From Physcomitrium patens (Eukaryota; Streptophyta; Bryopsida; Funariales; Funariaceae), in the NCBI RefSeq assembly GCF_000002425.4, contig NC_037269.1, forward strand, positions 6,582,172-6,646,171: a stretch of 64,000 nucleotides of DNA, in the 5' to 3' direction. The position numbers and the translations under genes are program-made. Shown piece by piece: positions 45,198 through 57,276 of this stretch. Under the pieces are notes generated by a model. The model was not told the origin of the DNA, did not search any database, and was given only the letters and a program-made list of their open reading frames with translations. How positions within the stretch are numbered: position 1 is the first letter of the stretch; every line of letters starts with the position of its first letter.

Positions 45198-45620
45198 ATA
45201 GAGAGCCAACAACCAGCGGATTCAACTTAAGAACCTTCGTTTGTTGACTTACCGGATGAGACATTGTGATTGTCACAACCTTCAAGACGACGCAACCGAG
45301 ATGAAGACCCTCAAGAACGACATGTTCTTCCTCGAATAGATGGTAAGATACAATGCATTTGGTATCACGACCTTGGAAGAGATTCTCGATGTTTGGTGAT
45401 ATTGCTAGAGGTAGGAACAACTCTTGATGGTGTTCCAAATATTCTATTTGAAGGAAGTTACGAAGGCCTCAACAATGATCAAATAACTGGGTGGTCTTCT
45501 CGCCCTGGTATGGGACACTACCGATGGTTGAGAGGCCCTATCAATCATCTTTGAAGAGAACAGAGATCAGAGTATGTGGCGAATATAATTCGTCGCATCT
45601 TAGACCTCCTCAATATATGA
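45198..45620 (+). pseudogene. G2: ORF3 copy
   Basis: 423 nt, colinear with the intact G1 ORF3, no insertion or deletion. The start is ATA instead of ATG, and stops occur in the first third (TAA and TGA) and near TNHL-TGA. The block from SRCLVILLEVGTT to GHYRWLRGPI is well kept. Confidence 0.75.
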
Positions 45621-45661
45621 TGACCGCTCCTCGTGGAACTCGTCTCTAGAAGGGGGGGTAA

Positions 45662-46222
45662 TGTCACGGCCATGATCATGTAAGCTAACAATTACATATA
45701 GATAGGTAGAAGTAAGTAAAACTAAATAAAAGTAAGTTAATTCTATAGTATTTAATATGCAAGCTTCTTAGAAGCTTTTTAGATGCTGCTTTGATTTCAT
45801 AGGTGTCTTTAATTGACTTTTTGGATTAGAAACGTCGTCAACAAGTTGGCCATGTTCCATATATATTGTTAGCTTGAAGATCAAACTAACTATGTGGCCC
45901 ACACGTAGAAAAACTTGCCTTGTAAGTCAAGGCATGTGTCCTACAGAGTCAACACATATTGGAGGTCCTATAGAACGTCGCCACGTAGCCCCTAGTTAGA
46001 TAGTATATATAGAGACAAGAGTGAAGGCTTCTTCACTCTTGTTAACTCCTTTCTTGCTTCTAGTCTAGTTTCAAGGGTCTCTAGTTTTCTTGTCTTTTGG
46101 CTATAGCCATTCTAGTTTCTCTCTTTCAATATATATACTTATTTATTTATATATTGTTACCTTTCTTTGAGTGAAGGCTCACTTGTCTGGATTGTTTTTT
46201 CATCGAGTTCTTGTCCTTGACA
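45662..46222 (+). repeat. G2: 3' LTR (561 bp)
   Basis: Preceded by the purine tract AAGGGGGGGTAA. Carries the R motif ACTCTTGTTAA at 46035-46045. Confidence 0.9.
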
Positions 46223-46258
46223 GTTAGTAGCTTAGAAAACAAGCTAACTATGTGGTGG
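46223..46258 (+). repeat. G3: 5' LTR, middle scrap between G2 and X
   Basis: Target duplication GTTAG plus AGCTTAGAAAACAAGCTAAC and the start of the next word. It matches 55056-55090 of the G3 3' LTR and shows that G2 and X inserted about 30 bp apart. Confidence 0.8.
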
Positions 46259-47947
46259 TGTCGTGTTGTAATATGTCTATATAGTAAAAAATGATAATAT
46301 GGATTTTATTATAGAAAAGCCAAGTTATAAGATAAAGTAGAAAAATATGGATAAAAGATAGGAAGGTAATAAAACTTTAAATAGTAATGCTACCTTTTTA
46401 AAAAGGTGACTTCTATTTACTTTATAGAGTCATAAATAAGGCAAAATAAGGTATATTAGAAAAATAAAAGATATAGGCATGTGTTGGAGGGATTTGGGAG
46501 TTGGTTTTAGCAAAAATTAACTCAAAAGAACAAAAATTGATATCCAAAAGGGACCGGTTATCAATCTAGGTCGAAATCAGACCCAGAGGCACAAAACCGA
46601 GTTCCGATGACGACTTCAGAGTTCTTTGGCAGATCAAAGAACTGGGTTAGGGAATAGACTTGTGAAGGTTTCTATAGGCGTTGGTTTTGAGTGATTTAGA
46701 TTTGTATTGACTTTGCAAAGGCTTTGCAAAGTTAGGGCTTATTTGGGATGACTCTAGATTTGTAAAATAAAATGGGAGATACCTTTTGGAGACTTTCGTA
46801 CGTTTGACAATGGATCTACAAGTGAAAATTTGAGGGTTTGTGGGTGTATATGTGGTCAACATATAGTGTGAGTTTGAGCTTAATCGAAGGATTGGATTGA
46901 GGGTTATTGAGGTTTAAGTGGATCTAGTTCTCAGAAAGTAGAGTTTGAGGACCAGTTAGGGTTCCTTAGATATCTAGCAATCTGCCAATTAGATTGGAGA
47001 GATTTTTGATTTTATGAGTAGAAGACATAATTTCCTATAAGCTAGTAAATTTTGGAAGAAATTGAATGGTGAAAGAGAGTGATATCAATGTTGGAAGTTT
47101 GGCAACCAGATTGGAGAAGGAGGTCGGCCGACATCAGAGCAGAATTTTGAGGTTATCTTCTAATTGGTAAATGCGATTGCCTTCAAATTTTGTGTGCTTG
47201 TTACTAACTTAATTTTCAAGAAGTGTGAAAATTTTGAATTATGATCAATAGTTCAATCATTAATTATTGAATTTTCAAATCTGTGATTAGGATTTTGTTA
47301 AGATTTGGATAGGATTTGGTTTTGGATTTGGTTAGGATTTGATTAGGATTTGGATTAGGATTTAGGGTTTGGCTTAGAGTTAGGATTTGAGATTTGGTCT
47401 AGGATTTGGATTTAGGATTTATTCTAGGATTTGGTCTAGGATTAGGATTTGGGGTTTGAGATTTAAGGTTTAATTAGGATTTGATTAGGATTTAGGATTT
47501 AGGATTTGATTAGGGTTTGATTAGGGTTTGACCAAGGGTTAATCAAGGTTGACTAGGTTTGACTAAGATTTGACTAGGGTTTGACTAGGATTTTATTAAG
47601 GTTTGACCAAGGTTTGACTAGGGTTTGACTAAGATTTGACCAAGATTCGACCAAGATTGAGTAGATTTGACTAGGGTTTATTTAGGGTTTGACCAAGATT
47701 TGAGTAAGATTTGATTAAGATTTTATTATGATTCAATTAGAATTTACTTAAGATTCTTTGTATTTTTCTTACAATTTCTTTTGAATTTATTTGGACTTGA
47801 TGAATGTTTAATTATATTGTTAAGTTTTGAATTCAATATAAATATAATTTTATTAGGATTGTTAGGACTTGTTCTTGTAAATTCTCCTTTACCTTCTACA
47901 GCAAGGTGCCCGGTGCATTCTCAAATAAGACTTCACGTAATATGACA
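46259..47947 (+). mobile_element. Solo LTR of retroelement X (1689 bp)
   Basis: TGTCGTGTTGTAATATG...GTAATATGACA. The flanking G3 LTR sequence reads continuously when X is removed, with a probable 4-bp target duplication (GTGG before, GCAG after, GCGG in the empty site of the 3' LTR). There is no internal region, so it is a solo LTR. It carries the telomere-like tract at about 47280-47760. Confidence 0.75.
47280..47760 (+). repeat. Degenerate telomere-like repeat tract in the X solo LTR
   Basis: Irregular GATTAGGGTTTG / GACTAAGATTTG units with degraded TTTAGGG words, matching the tract at 5095-5560 on the other strand. Confidence 0.7.
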
Positions 47948-48261
47948 GCAGACCTATAGATAACTTGCCTTGCAAGCTAAGACATGTGGTTTGCAAAGTC
48001 AATATATATTAGAGGTCCTATAGGACATCGCCACGTAGCCTTTAGTTAGATAGTATATATGGAGGCAAGAGTGAAGCCTTCTTCACTCTTATCAATGCCT
48101 TTCTAGTCCTTAGTCTTGTTTCAAGACTTTTTAGTCTTCTTGTCTTTGGTAATAGCCATTCCAGTTTAATATAATATCATTCTTGAGTGATTTCTTAGTC
48201 TTTTCGAGTGACACAAGAGTGTATTGAAGATTTTCTTTCTTCGAGATTCATGTCCTTGACA
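47948..48261 (+). repeat. G3: 5' LTR, last part
   Basis: Contains the TATA box and a mutated R motif (ACTCTTATCAA), and ends TCCTTGACA. The next bases are GT and then TTGAGAAGAGT, a one-base-changed primer site. Confidence 0.85.
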
Positions 48262-48505
48262 GTTTGAGAAGAGTGCTAACTTACTGTTTCTGTCTTGTTT
48301 TAGAAGTGAGTGGATTACTCTACTTCTATTGTTGTATTTTAAAGGTTGTGGACTACCCACCTTTAAACAAACGATCTTCTTTTCTAACACTGATTGTTTC
48401 CTTAAAGAGAGTGGATTACCCTTCTTTGTGGAAATTTTCATTTGATATTAGAGGTTGTGGATTATCCTCCTCTAACTTAACTTTTTGAATTTATTTGAGT
48501 TGTCT

Positions 48506-49555
48506 ATGGAGGGAAAGTTTATGGATGCTACTCTGAGTGGAAGTGAGAATAGATTTGCAACTATTGCAGATCTTCACGAGCTTGTCAACACTCTAAGAGT
48601 AGAAATCTCACGTATTTCTAATGTAAATCATGGAAGTACTATCCCTACGCATATGGAAGAAGTTCAAAATCTACGTCAAGAAGTTGTGCAGTTGAAGGAA
48701 GCAAATAGATCAACTTCACAACCAAATCCAAGAGGTTTTGCTTCTACAAGTACGATGGGAATAAGGATTAGTATGCCCGAGAAGTTTGATAGAACAAGAT
48801 CAAAATTTCAAGGATTTCTGCAACAAGTCAAGCTCTATCTAAGATTGCATCCCTTTTAATACCTTGATGGATTTACTCAAGTTGGATTCATAGGCGCACT
48901 CCTATCTAAAAGTGCTCTCTCTTGATTTGCACCTTTGATGGAAAAGGATTTGCGACTCTTTTATGATTTAATTTCATTCCTTAAAGTGTTTACGGCCACA
49001 TTCGGAGAAAGTGATCGAGAAAGAGTAGTAGAGACCAAGCTTTTATCTTTACGACAAGGATAGCGGTCAGCCACCATATATGCTGCTGAATTCCAAAACC
49101 TTGCTTGTGACGTGGACTGGAATGACAAAGCCCTTATCAATCAATTTTGATATGGGTTGAAGAATAACGTTAAAGATTTGTTATTAACAATGCCAAAAGT
49201 AGATTCTTTGGAATAAATTATTGCTCAAGCCATTGTATGCAACAATCAATTATTTGAAGGCATCAAGAACAAAGACTTGGTTAGAGAGGAACAAGTCAAG
49301 TAATGACAACAATGTCCAATTTTTCTGAAACTTATTCATCGAGGCCGGAACCAATACAAATTGATATGGTAAGTTTTAAATCCCTCACAGAGTAAGAAAA
49401 GACTCATCGTCGGCTAGAGGATTTATGCTTATATTATAGAGAAACTAAGCACACTGCTCAACATTGTCCAAAGAAGCAACGCAATCACAAAATGAGGAGC
49501 ACGATTGCCAAGGAAGATAATGTATTGGAAAACGAGTTTCTCCAACTACAATAGG
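48506..49555 (+). pseudogene. G3: gag
   Basis: ATG 48506 (MEGKFMDATLSGSENR). The first 118 codons are open to a TAA at 48857 that is CAA in the left copy. The rest is readable only in pieces: LSKSALS, SATIYAAEFQNLACDVDWND, and a damaged knuckle with KHTAQHCPKK. Non-functional. Confidence 0.87.
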
Positions 49556-49559
49556 GACC

Positions 49560-51345
49560 GTGTGGCTGGAATCATACACAACACCTAATAAAGGTCCTAT
49601 TCTTTCCTTAAATCCCTCACCTTGTTTTACAATAGATGTATCTTTAGGTTCTAAAAATCACAAAGTCTTTGCATTATTAGATATAGGAGCCTCAGCCTAT
49701 TTTATAGACGAAGATTTTGTTAAAAAATTAGAAATACCTTTGATCAAGAAAACTAAACCTGTACATGTAGAAGTCATAGATGGTCGTTTGTTGTCTTCAG
49801 GAGATGTTACCAATGAGACTATTACTTTAGATGTAGCAATTAAAGATCATAATAGCATAGTAATATTTAATGTAATAAGACCTCCTTCAATTGTGTTATT
49901 TTAAGATTATCGTGGTTAGAAAAATATAACCCTCAAATAGATTGGATTTCTCGTAATCTTAACTTTTCTAGTAGTTTAATCCAAAATCCCACTAGTCAAG
50001 TAGAAATACATAAGTCTAGTACATCCAAACCCTTACTAATAGGTGCGAGAGCTTTCATGCATGCCGCAAAAGAAGGGTCATCTTTTGCTATATATGCCAT
50101 GCCAATTTTTGATGGTGGAAAAACGTCAAGTAGTATTCCTAGCCAGTATCAAGATTTTCAAGTCGTTTTTGAAAAGAAGAATGCAGATATCCTCCCAGAG
50201 CGTCGTCCTTATGATTGTTCTATTGATCTTCAAGAAGGAGCTCAACCACCATTTGGATCAATCTACAGCCTATCACAAAATGAGTTGGCTGCACTCCAGG
50301 AGTACATTCATGAAAATTTGGCTAAAAACTTCATATGCCATTCTAAATCTCCAACCAGGGCTCCTATCTTGTTTGTAAAGAAAAAAGACGAATCTCTACG
50401 GATGTGTGTGGACTATTGAGGACTCAATAAGATCACTATCAAGAATAGGCATCCTCTGCCTTTGACTTCAAGACTTCTTGATCAACTAAATCAAGCAAAG
50501 ATCTATACAAAAATAGATCTATGAGGAACATATAATCTGGTATGCATTAAAGAAGGTGATAAATGGAAAATTGCATTTTGAACTAAGTATGGACATTTCG
50601 AATATAATGTCATGCCTTCTGGACTCACGAATGCACCAGCTGCTTTCGAACATCTAATGAATGATGTCTTTCGTGAGTTTCTTAATGATTTTGCCGTATG
50701 TTATTTGGACGACATTTTAATCTACTCCAAGAATACAGAAGAGCATAAAGTTCATGTTCATTAAGTTTTACAAAAACTTAGAGATGTAGGGTTATATGCC
50801 AAGTTAGAAAAGTGTATATTCCACACTACTCAAGTTGACTTCCTAGGGTACATCATTTTCAATGAAGGGCTAATGATGGATCCGAAGAAGGTCCAAACTA
50901 TCATAGATTGGAAGATTCCAAGAACAGTAAGAGATGTGCAATGCTTCTTGGGCTTTGTCAATTACTACTGGATTTTCATCAAGAATTTTTCTCAAGTTGC
51001 AGCTCCACTTACACGTTTGACTTGTAAAGACAAACTCGAGTGGAATAAAGAAGCTGAAGCATCTTTTGATGCTTTAAAGAAGGAGTTTACTTTTGCAGTG
51101 ATCTTATATCGTATTGACTTCTCCAAGGCATTTTTCATGGAAATAGATGCATCAGACTTTATCTTGAGGGTAGTATTATCACAAATAGGAGTAGATGACA
51201 AACTCCATCTAGTAGCTTTTCATTCTAGAAAATTTTTAGTAGCCGAGATTAATTATGAGATCCACGACAAAGAGCTCCTTGCAATCGTGGATTCATTTCA
51301 AGAATGGCATCATTATCTAGAAGGCGCCTCAAGTCTAGTCACCGT
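49560..51345 (+). pseudogene. G3: pol, protease to first half of RNase H
   Basis: Protease block 49560-49904 has LLDIGASAYFIDEDF (D-I-G in place of D-S/T-G). RT blocks follow with stops (for example at 50418, 50521 and 50578); the [11 protein letters not shown] site is present near 50700. RNase H starts in 50873-51345 with EIDASDF and NYEIHDKELLAIV, then the Y LTR breaks the gene inside the SPVTVYT-type motif. Confidence 0.88.
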
Positions 51346-52597
51346 TGTCATACTGTAATTACTTACAGTATGTAAAAATTAGTGAAAACATGTAATATAT
51401 TTATAAGTCTTAATGTGAGTTACAATAGTTAGTATGTTAATTTAAAATGAATTGAAATAAGAAAAATTATTTGAAAGGTTATTTATTTTGATTATAGTAT
51501 TTATATTATTTAGAGTTTAGATAGTTAGTATAAAGCTTAAGGGAAAGGAGGAGTTTAAAGATAAAAATATAAACTATTAGGAGGCTTATTGAGAAGGATG
51601 AAAGTAAGGCATGGTTGGATGAAGGCAAGGGGTGAAGATCTTCATCCCTATTGGTCGAATACCATGCCCAATGGATTTTGAGGAGGCTGTCCAAGGCCAT
51701 ATTAGGGATTAGGGTTCCTCTTTCGAGGCCATTCAAGCTTTTGAGGCTAGAATCAGAAGGTTTAGGGTTTTGGGTTTAATTTGGGTGAAGATTTTGTGTA
51801 ATTTCGAGTTTTTATAGAAAAGATATGAGTGTTCAAAGATAAGGTGTCAATTTCGTACCTACTGTCACTTCTTTTGGGCATCACATACGAATACGGAGAG
51901 CAACGGAAGATCGGCGACTGGATTTAGAGGGACAATGTTTTCGGCTACACATTCTACTTACTATATAGTGGATTCTAAGATTGGGTGAAGGAGTTATGAA
52001 GCGTTGAAGATAGCACTTGTAACTTGAAGGCAGTAAGTATATCGTTTTGTTGCTAGTTATGGGTGGAGCCATATCTTGAGTTTCTGAATAAATTTTTGGC
52101 TCAAACTTTCTATAAGTGTGTGTAATTGGGTAAAGAAGCTTAAGATCAAAGTTTCATAGTATTTGATTAATTTCTTTGTAAGATATGAAGGAAGTTGTAT
52201 ACGGGTGTAAAAAAGCTAGGGTTTGAAGCTATAGTTAGGGTTTTCAAGATATCACAAGATCTAAGATGAATTTACCGTTGAATTTTAATGTGGCAGTTGT
52301 TAGAGGTATATTAGTACTCCATGTGAAATTTGGAGTTGTTAAGACGGTTAAATCGTAAGTTATGAGTTTTTGAACTTCGGGAAAAATTCCTCATAAGGAT
52401 ATATAAGTTTTTTATAACACTTTATCAAGTATTTTGGTGTTCTTTGGATTTTAAGGCTTGTATATTGGTTTAATTGCCCTAAAGGAGAGGAGTATATATA
52501 TATAAACTTGTTCCCATTATATTTCAAACTTGATTGAGTATTTAGTGACAGCCAGAAGCCTAGTGCTTTCTTGAGGCAAACTCTCTCTACCCTGACA
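51346..52597 (+). mobile_element. Solo LTR 'Y' (about 1252 bp) inside G3 RNase H
   Basis: TGTCATACTG...CCCTGACA. Removing it restores the RNase H reading known from the left copies. Flanks CCGT (51342-51345) and CCAT (52598-52601) look like a 4-bp target duplication with one change. A perfect 10-bp stem with a 4-nt loop (51349-51372) lies at its 5' end. No coding capacity was recognised. It is the only copy in the window. Confidence 0.7.
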
Positions 52598-52601
52598 CCA
52601 T

Positions 52602-54300
52602 GCATACAAATCATAAGAATCTCGAGTATTTCATGTTGGCACGTGTTTTGAATCGTTGCCAAGCCCGTTGGAGCATGTCTTTATCAAGATTTGATTTCAA
52701 GATCACTTATCGACCCAAAAAACAACAAGGTTTGTCGGACGTCCTTTCTAGATGTTCTTATCTTGCACCAAAAGAAAGAGATGCATCTTTTGATCAACAA
52801 AGAACAATTTTCTTGAAACCAAAATATTTTCACCTTCGAGCAATGAAATCAACATTGACTGTTGATTCAACTTTTGTTAAGTAAATTCAATCAAGTATGT
52901 CCTCTGATCCTCTTGTTCATGATATCAAGAATGCTTCTTCCAAGTCTCATGATACTTCCAAGTTTGAGTTCAAGAACAACCTACTCTATTTCGAGGGACG
53001 ATTATACATTCCAAAAGGTGAAGCACGATTATGTGTACTTCAAGCTCGTCATGACTTTCTAGCAGTCGGACATTTTGGATACAATAAGACTTTGGAGCTA
53101 ATATCAAGAGATTTTTGGTGGCCTCAAATGTGGAAGACAGTCAAAGACTTTGTTCAATCATGTGATATTTGGTCAAGATCCAAAACTCCTTGCCATTAAC
53201 CTTATGGACTTCTTCAATCATTACCAATTCCAAAACAAGCATGGTCTTCCGTTTCTATGGATTTTATTATAGATCTTCCAATCTCAGGTTCGTATGATTC
53301 TATATTCTTGATAGTAGATCATTTTACCAAGATGGCACATTTTGTACTATGTACAATATCTATCACAGGTGAAGAAATGGCTAAGCTTTTCCTTGATAAT
53401 ATCTTTTGATATCATGGACTATCCAAGGATATTATTTCGGATAGGAGGATTCAATTTGTATCAAGATTTTGGAGAAGCCTTTTCAAAATTCTAAAGGTGG
53501 ACATAAAGCTATCTTCGACCTTTGATCCTCAAACTGATGGACAAACACAGCGCATAAACCAAGTCTTGGAGCAATACTTAAGGTGTATCATTAATTACGA
53601 ATAAGATGACTAGACAACTCTCTTGCCATTGGCAGAATTTGCTTATAATAATACGATGCATTCTTCAATGCAACAAATACCTTTCTTTGCCAATTATGGT
53701 TATCATCCATGACTTGATACTTTTGACTTTTCAAAAGTTGAAAATCTGGCGGCAGAAGATTTGGCAAATCATTTGTCAGAGCTTCATTCAGTAATGAAGG
53801 TACAATTAAAGAAAGCTCAAGAACGACAAAAGACCAATGCAAATGCTTATCGAAAGGAACAACCACAATTCAACGTGGGTGATAAGGTATGGCTATTATG
53901 TCGCAATATCAAGACTACTTGTCCTTGTGACAAATTGGACTATTGTAGGCTTGGACCTTTTTCTATTTGTGCACAAATCAACCCAGTTGCATATCGATTA
54001 CACCTACCGAAGTCAATAAAGATCCATCTTGTATTTCACATGTCTCTTCTTGAACCATATAAGATAACGAGCATACCAATAAGAAGACAAGTGCCACTTC
54101 CTCCTATAAAAGTGGACAATAATGAAGAATTTGAGGTAGAAGAAGTCTTAGATTTAAGGCGGCGCCGTAATAGGTTGGAATATCTTGTTCATTGGCGAGG
54201 ATACGATATTAATGAACGCACATGAAAGCTAGCAAAGAATCTTGCCAATACAGCAAAGAAGGTGGAAGCTTTTTATTGACGACATCCATCAAAACTAAGC
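52602..54300 (+). pseudogene. G3: pol, RNase H end, integrase and chromodomain
   Basis: Resumes with TNHKNLEYF (aspartate replaced by asparagine). The block 52897-53199 holds the integrase zinc region (VGHFGYNKT, CDIWSRSK with the last cysteine lost). Later come [20 protein letters not shown]-type replaced by DPQTDGQTQRIN (catalytic glutamate lost), and the 53761-54225 block with the integrase C-terminus and chromodomain EEVLDLRRRRNRLEYLVHW. Many stops. Confidence 0.88.
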
Positions 54301-54397
54301 TGAAGATTTTAACTATAAAAGAAACAAAATTGAGGCAAGATAACATTCTACTTTCACTCCCTGTTTATTTCCTTTTCGTATTTTTGGCGCTAAGAAG

Positions 54398-54820
54398 ATG
54401 GAGAATCAACAACCAGTAGATTCAACTCAAGAGCCATCATTTGGTGACTTGTCGGATGAGACATTGTGATTGTCACAACCTTCAAGACGAAGCAATTGAG
54501 ATGAAGACCCTCAAGAATGACATGTTCTTCCTCGAATAGATGGCGAGATACAACGCATTTGGTATCACGACCTTGGAAGAGACTCGGGATGTTTGGTAAT
54601 TTTATTAGAGGTACGAACAACTCGTGACGGTATTCCAAATGTTATATTTGAAGGAAGTTATGAAGGCCTCAACAGCAATCAAATAATAGGGTGGTCTTGC
54701 CGCCATGGTATGGGACACTATCGATGGTTGAGAGGCCCTATCAACTATCTTCGAAGAGAATAAAGATCAGAATATGTGACAAATACAATTTATCGCATCA
54801 TAGATTTCCTTAACATATGA
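54398..54820 (+). pseudogene. G3: ORF3 copy
   Basis: 423 nt with ATG at 54398 and TGA at the same final position as in G1. No indels, but stops at several former arginine or glutamine codons (CGA to TGA, CAA to TAA). The block VWYHDLGRDSG..., FEGSYEGLNSNQ and GMGHYRWLRGPINYLRRE is preserved. Confidence 0.75.
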
Positions 54821-54852
54821 TGACCGCTCCTCGTCCCTAGAAGGGGAAGTAA

Positions 54853-55402
54853 TGTCACGGACATACATCTTTACTTCAACAATTACTTATATAATTAGGT
54901 AGAAGTAAGTAGAAGTAGGTAAAAGTAGGTTAGTTTTATTATATCTTTTAGAGAAGCTTCCTAAAAACTTTATATACTTGTTTTTGACTTTACACGTATT
55001 TATTGTTGGCTTTTAGGTTAGAAACTTGGTCAACAAGTTAGCCACATGTCACATGTGTTAGTAGCTTAGAAAATAAGCTAACTATGTGGCGGACCCATAG
55101 ATAACTTGCCTTGCAAGCTAAGACATGTGGTTCACAAAGTCAACACATATTGGAGGTCCTATAGGACATTACCACATAGCTTTTAGCTAGATAGTATATA
55201 TGGAGGGAAGAGTGAAGTCTTCTCTACTCTTGTCAACGCCTTTTTAGTCCTTAGTCTTATTTCAAGACTTTCTAGTTTTCTTGTCTTTGGCAATAGCCAT
55301 TCCAGTTTAATATTATATCATCCTTGAGTGATTTCTTAGTCTTTTTGAGTAACACAAGAGTGTATTGAGGATTTTTTTTCTTCGAGATTCATGTGCTTGA
55401 CA
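54853..55402 (+). repeat. G3: 3' LTR (550 bp)
   Basis: TGTCACGGACATACATC...TGCTTGACA. It is uninterrupted and shows the unfilled target sites of G2 and X. R motif ACTCTTGTCAA at 55226-55236. Confidence 0.9.
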
Positions 55403-57276
55403 CTTGCAATTGTTGACAAACCATTAAAAGATGCTGATGTTGTGATAACTCTTCTCATGAGCTTGCCGGAATCATATAACTATCTTATTGTAGCTTTGGA
55501 GTCCATCAAATTGAAAGAACTTACAATGGACTATGTAACGGCAAGACTTATGCATGAAGTAACCAAGAGGAAAGAAAAGAAGCCTGAAAGTAAAGATTCA
55601 GTACTCTACTCAAGACAAGGCAAGGGCAACTATTCAAACCAATGAGGTAACGTCAAATCTTGCTTCATTTGTGGCAAAGTAGGCCATTTTGCTCGAAATT
55701 ATTACAAAGGCAAAAAGATAGAGAGAGAGAGAGAGAATGCAAATAGTATTCAAGATGAATTTGGAGGACAAGATTATGCATTCACGCCAACAAATGGAAC
55801 CTTTATGGCTGCCATATCAAGATGGATTGTGGATTTAGGTTGTTGTAAGTATATGACACCTTATAAGTGTTCATTCGATACTTATGAGGCTATTCCAATA
55901 TCAAATGTGATATTGACGGATAGTGATACATATGAAGCCATTGGAATTGGTTCTATTATGGTGGAAGTGGTTGTGAATGGATAAACCAATAGGATCAGAT
56001 TGAAGGACGTCCTCCATGTGCCTAAGATGAAGCAAAACCTTCTTTCGGTGAATAAACTTGTAATAGAAGGTTTTAAAGTTCAATTCGACATGAATGGATG
56101 TTTTGTGAGAACTTTGAGTGGAGACAAGATCTTCAAAGGCATTAGAGAGGGAAATTTGTTCTACTTCATTTGTAAGAAGGTGAATGGAGTGGAAATAGCC
56201 GCATTTATTGAATTTGCATCAAATCAAGATAAGTTGAACATATGGCATCGTCGCCTTGGCCATTTGAATCTGAAGAGCATGAGAGAGCTGAAGTCTATGG
56301 TAAGTGGCTTAGATCTTGGCAATACAAGCCAAAATACAAAATAACTTGCTTGTGAAGGATGCATTCTAGGCAAACAACAAAGGGCCTTATTTCCAAGTGG
56401 GGCAGCAACATGTGCTACCAAGTTGTTGGAGATTGTCCATTCTAATGTATGTGGACCTATGAAGAACACAAGTATTGGAGGATCAAGGTATTTCCTCACT
56501 TTCATTGATGATTTTTCAAGAAAGATTTGGATTTACATTCTTAAAGCCAAGAGTGAGTGCTTTTGGAGGTTTAAGGAGTTTAAAGCACTTCTTGAGAAAC
56601 AAAGTGAGTGTAAGATCAAGGTGCTGCATATGAATAATGGAGGTGAGTACATGTCTAAGAAATTTTATGTTTATTTGAAGAATGAAGGAATTGTTAGACA
56701 AACTACAACTCCATACACTCCACAACAAAATGGTGTTGTTGAAAGGACAAATCGAACCATTGTGGAGATGGCAAGGAGCATACTTCATGCTCAAAACTTT
56801 AGTTATGAGTTTTGGGTGGAAGCCATGGTAAATGCTATTTATATAAGAAATAGGTGTCCAACAAGTGCTCTTGCATCAATGACTCCACAAGAAGCTTGCA
56901 GTGGGAGAAAATCTTACATTTCACATATGAAGATCTTTGGTTGCGTTGTATATGCAAAAATACCAGATTGTATGAAGTCGAAACTTGATGCAAAAGGTAA
57001 AAAGTGTGTATTTCTTGGATATTGTAAAGGTACTAAGGCATATCGACTAATGTGCTTAGAAACCAAGAAGATCATCAAAAGTCGTAATATTGAGTTTTTC
57101 GAGCACAAAAGTGCTTCTGAGCACTCGGAAATGTGTCCAAGTGGGAGTAATGGTGTGTTTATGGACATGTCTTTGAATTCAACAAAGAAACAAGAAGATG
57201 AAGACAATGAAGATGATGAAGATGAAAAGCCTAAGAAGGTGGAAAAGATGAAGGTTCCTACAATAGTTAGGACCAG
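55403..57276 (+). pseudogene. Copia-A: gag end, protease, integrase
   Basis: Continues the gag (LAIVDKPLKDADVVITLLMS, VTARLMHEVTKRKEKK), then a knuckle CFICGKVGHFARNY (tyrosine for the last cysteine), a protease region with WIVDLGCCKYM (D-L-G), the GAG-pre-integrase region (IWHRRLGHLNLKSM, CEGCILGKQQ) and the integrase core 56423-57298. Two integrase aspartates are asparagine (HSNVCGPM, HMNNGGEY); the glutamate in VVERTNRT is kept. It ends after an acidic linker (EDEDNEDDEDEKPKK), where G5 begins. RT is absent. Confidence 0.88.

Larger units (their letters stand above)
39865..46222 (+). mobile_element. G2: complete gypsy chromovirus, 6358 bp, decayed
   Basis: Both LTRs are 561 bp (39865-40425 and 45662-46222) with about eleven differences by eye. 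Flanks CTTAG (39860-39864) and GTTAG (46223-46227) are a target duplication with one change; the unfilled site in the G3 3' LTR (55050-55060) reads GTTAG. The gag and pol have several stops. Confidence 0.93.
39666..55402 (+). mobile_element. G3: complete but decayed gypsy element with three nested insertions, target duplication CTTGC
   Basis: The 5' LTR is split into 39666-39864, 46228-46258 and 47948-48261. The 3' LTR is 54853-55402. CTTGC flanks both ends (39661-39665, 55403-55407). Nested inside are G2 and the X solo LTR (both in the 5' LTR) and the Y solo LTR (in RNase H). Without these it would be about 6.4 kb. Confidence 0.92.
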
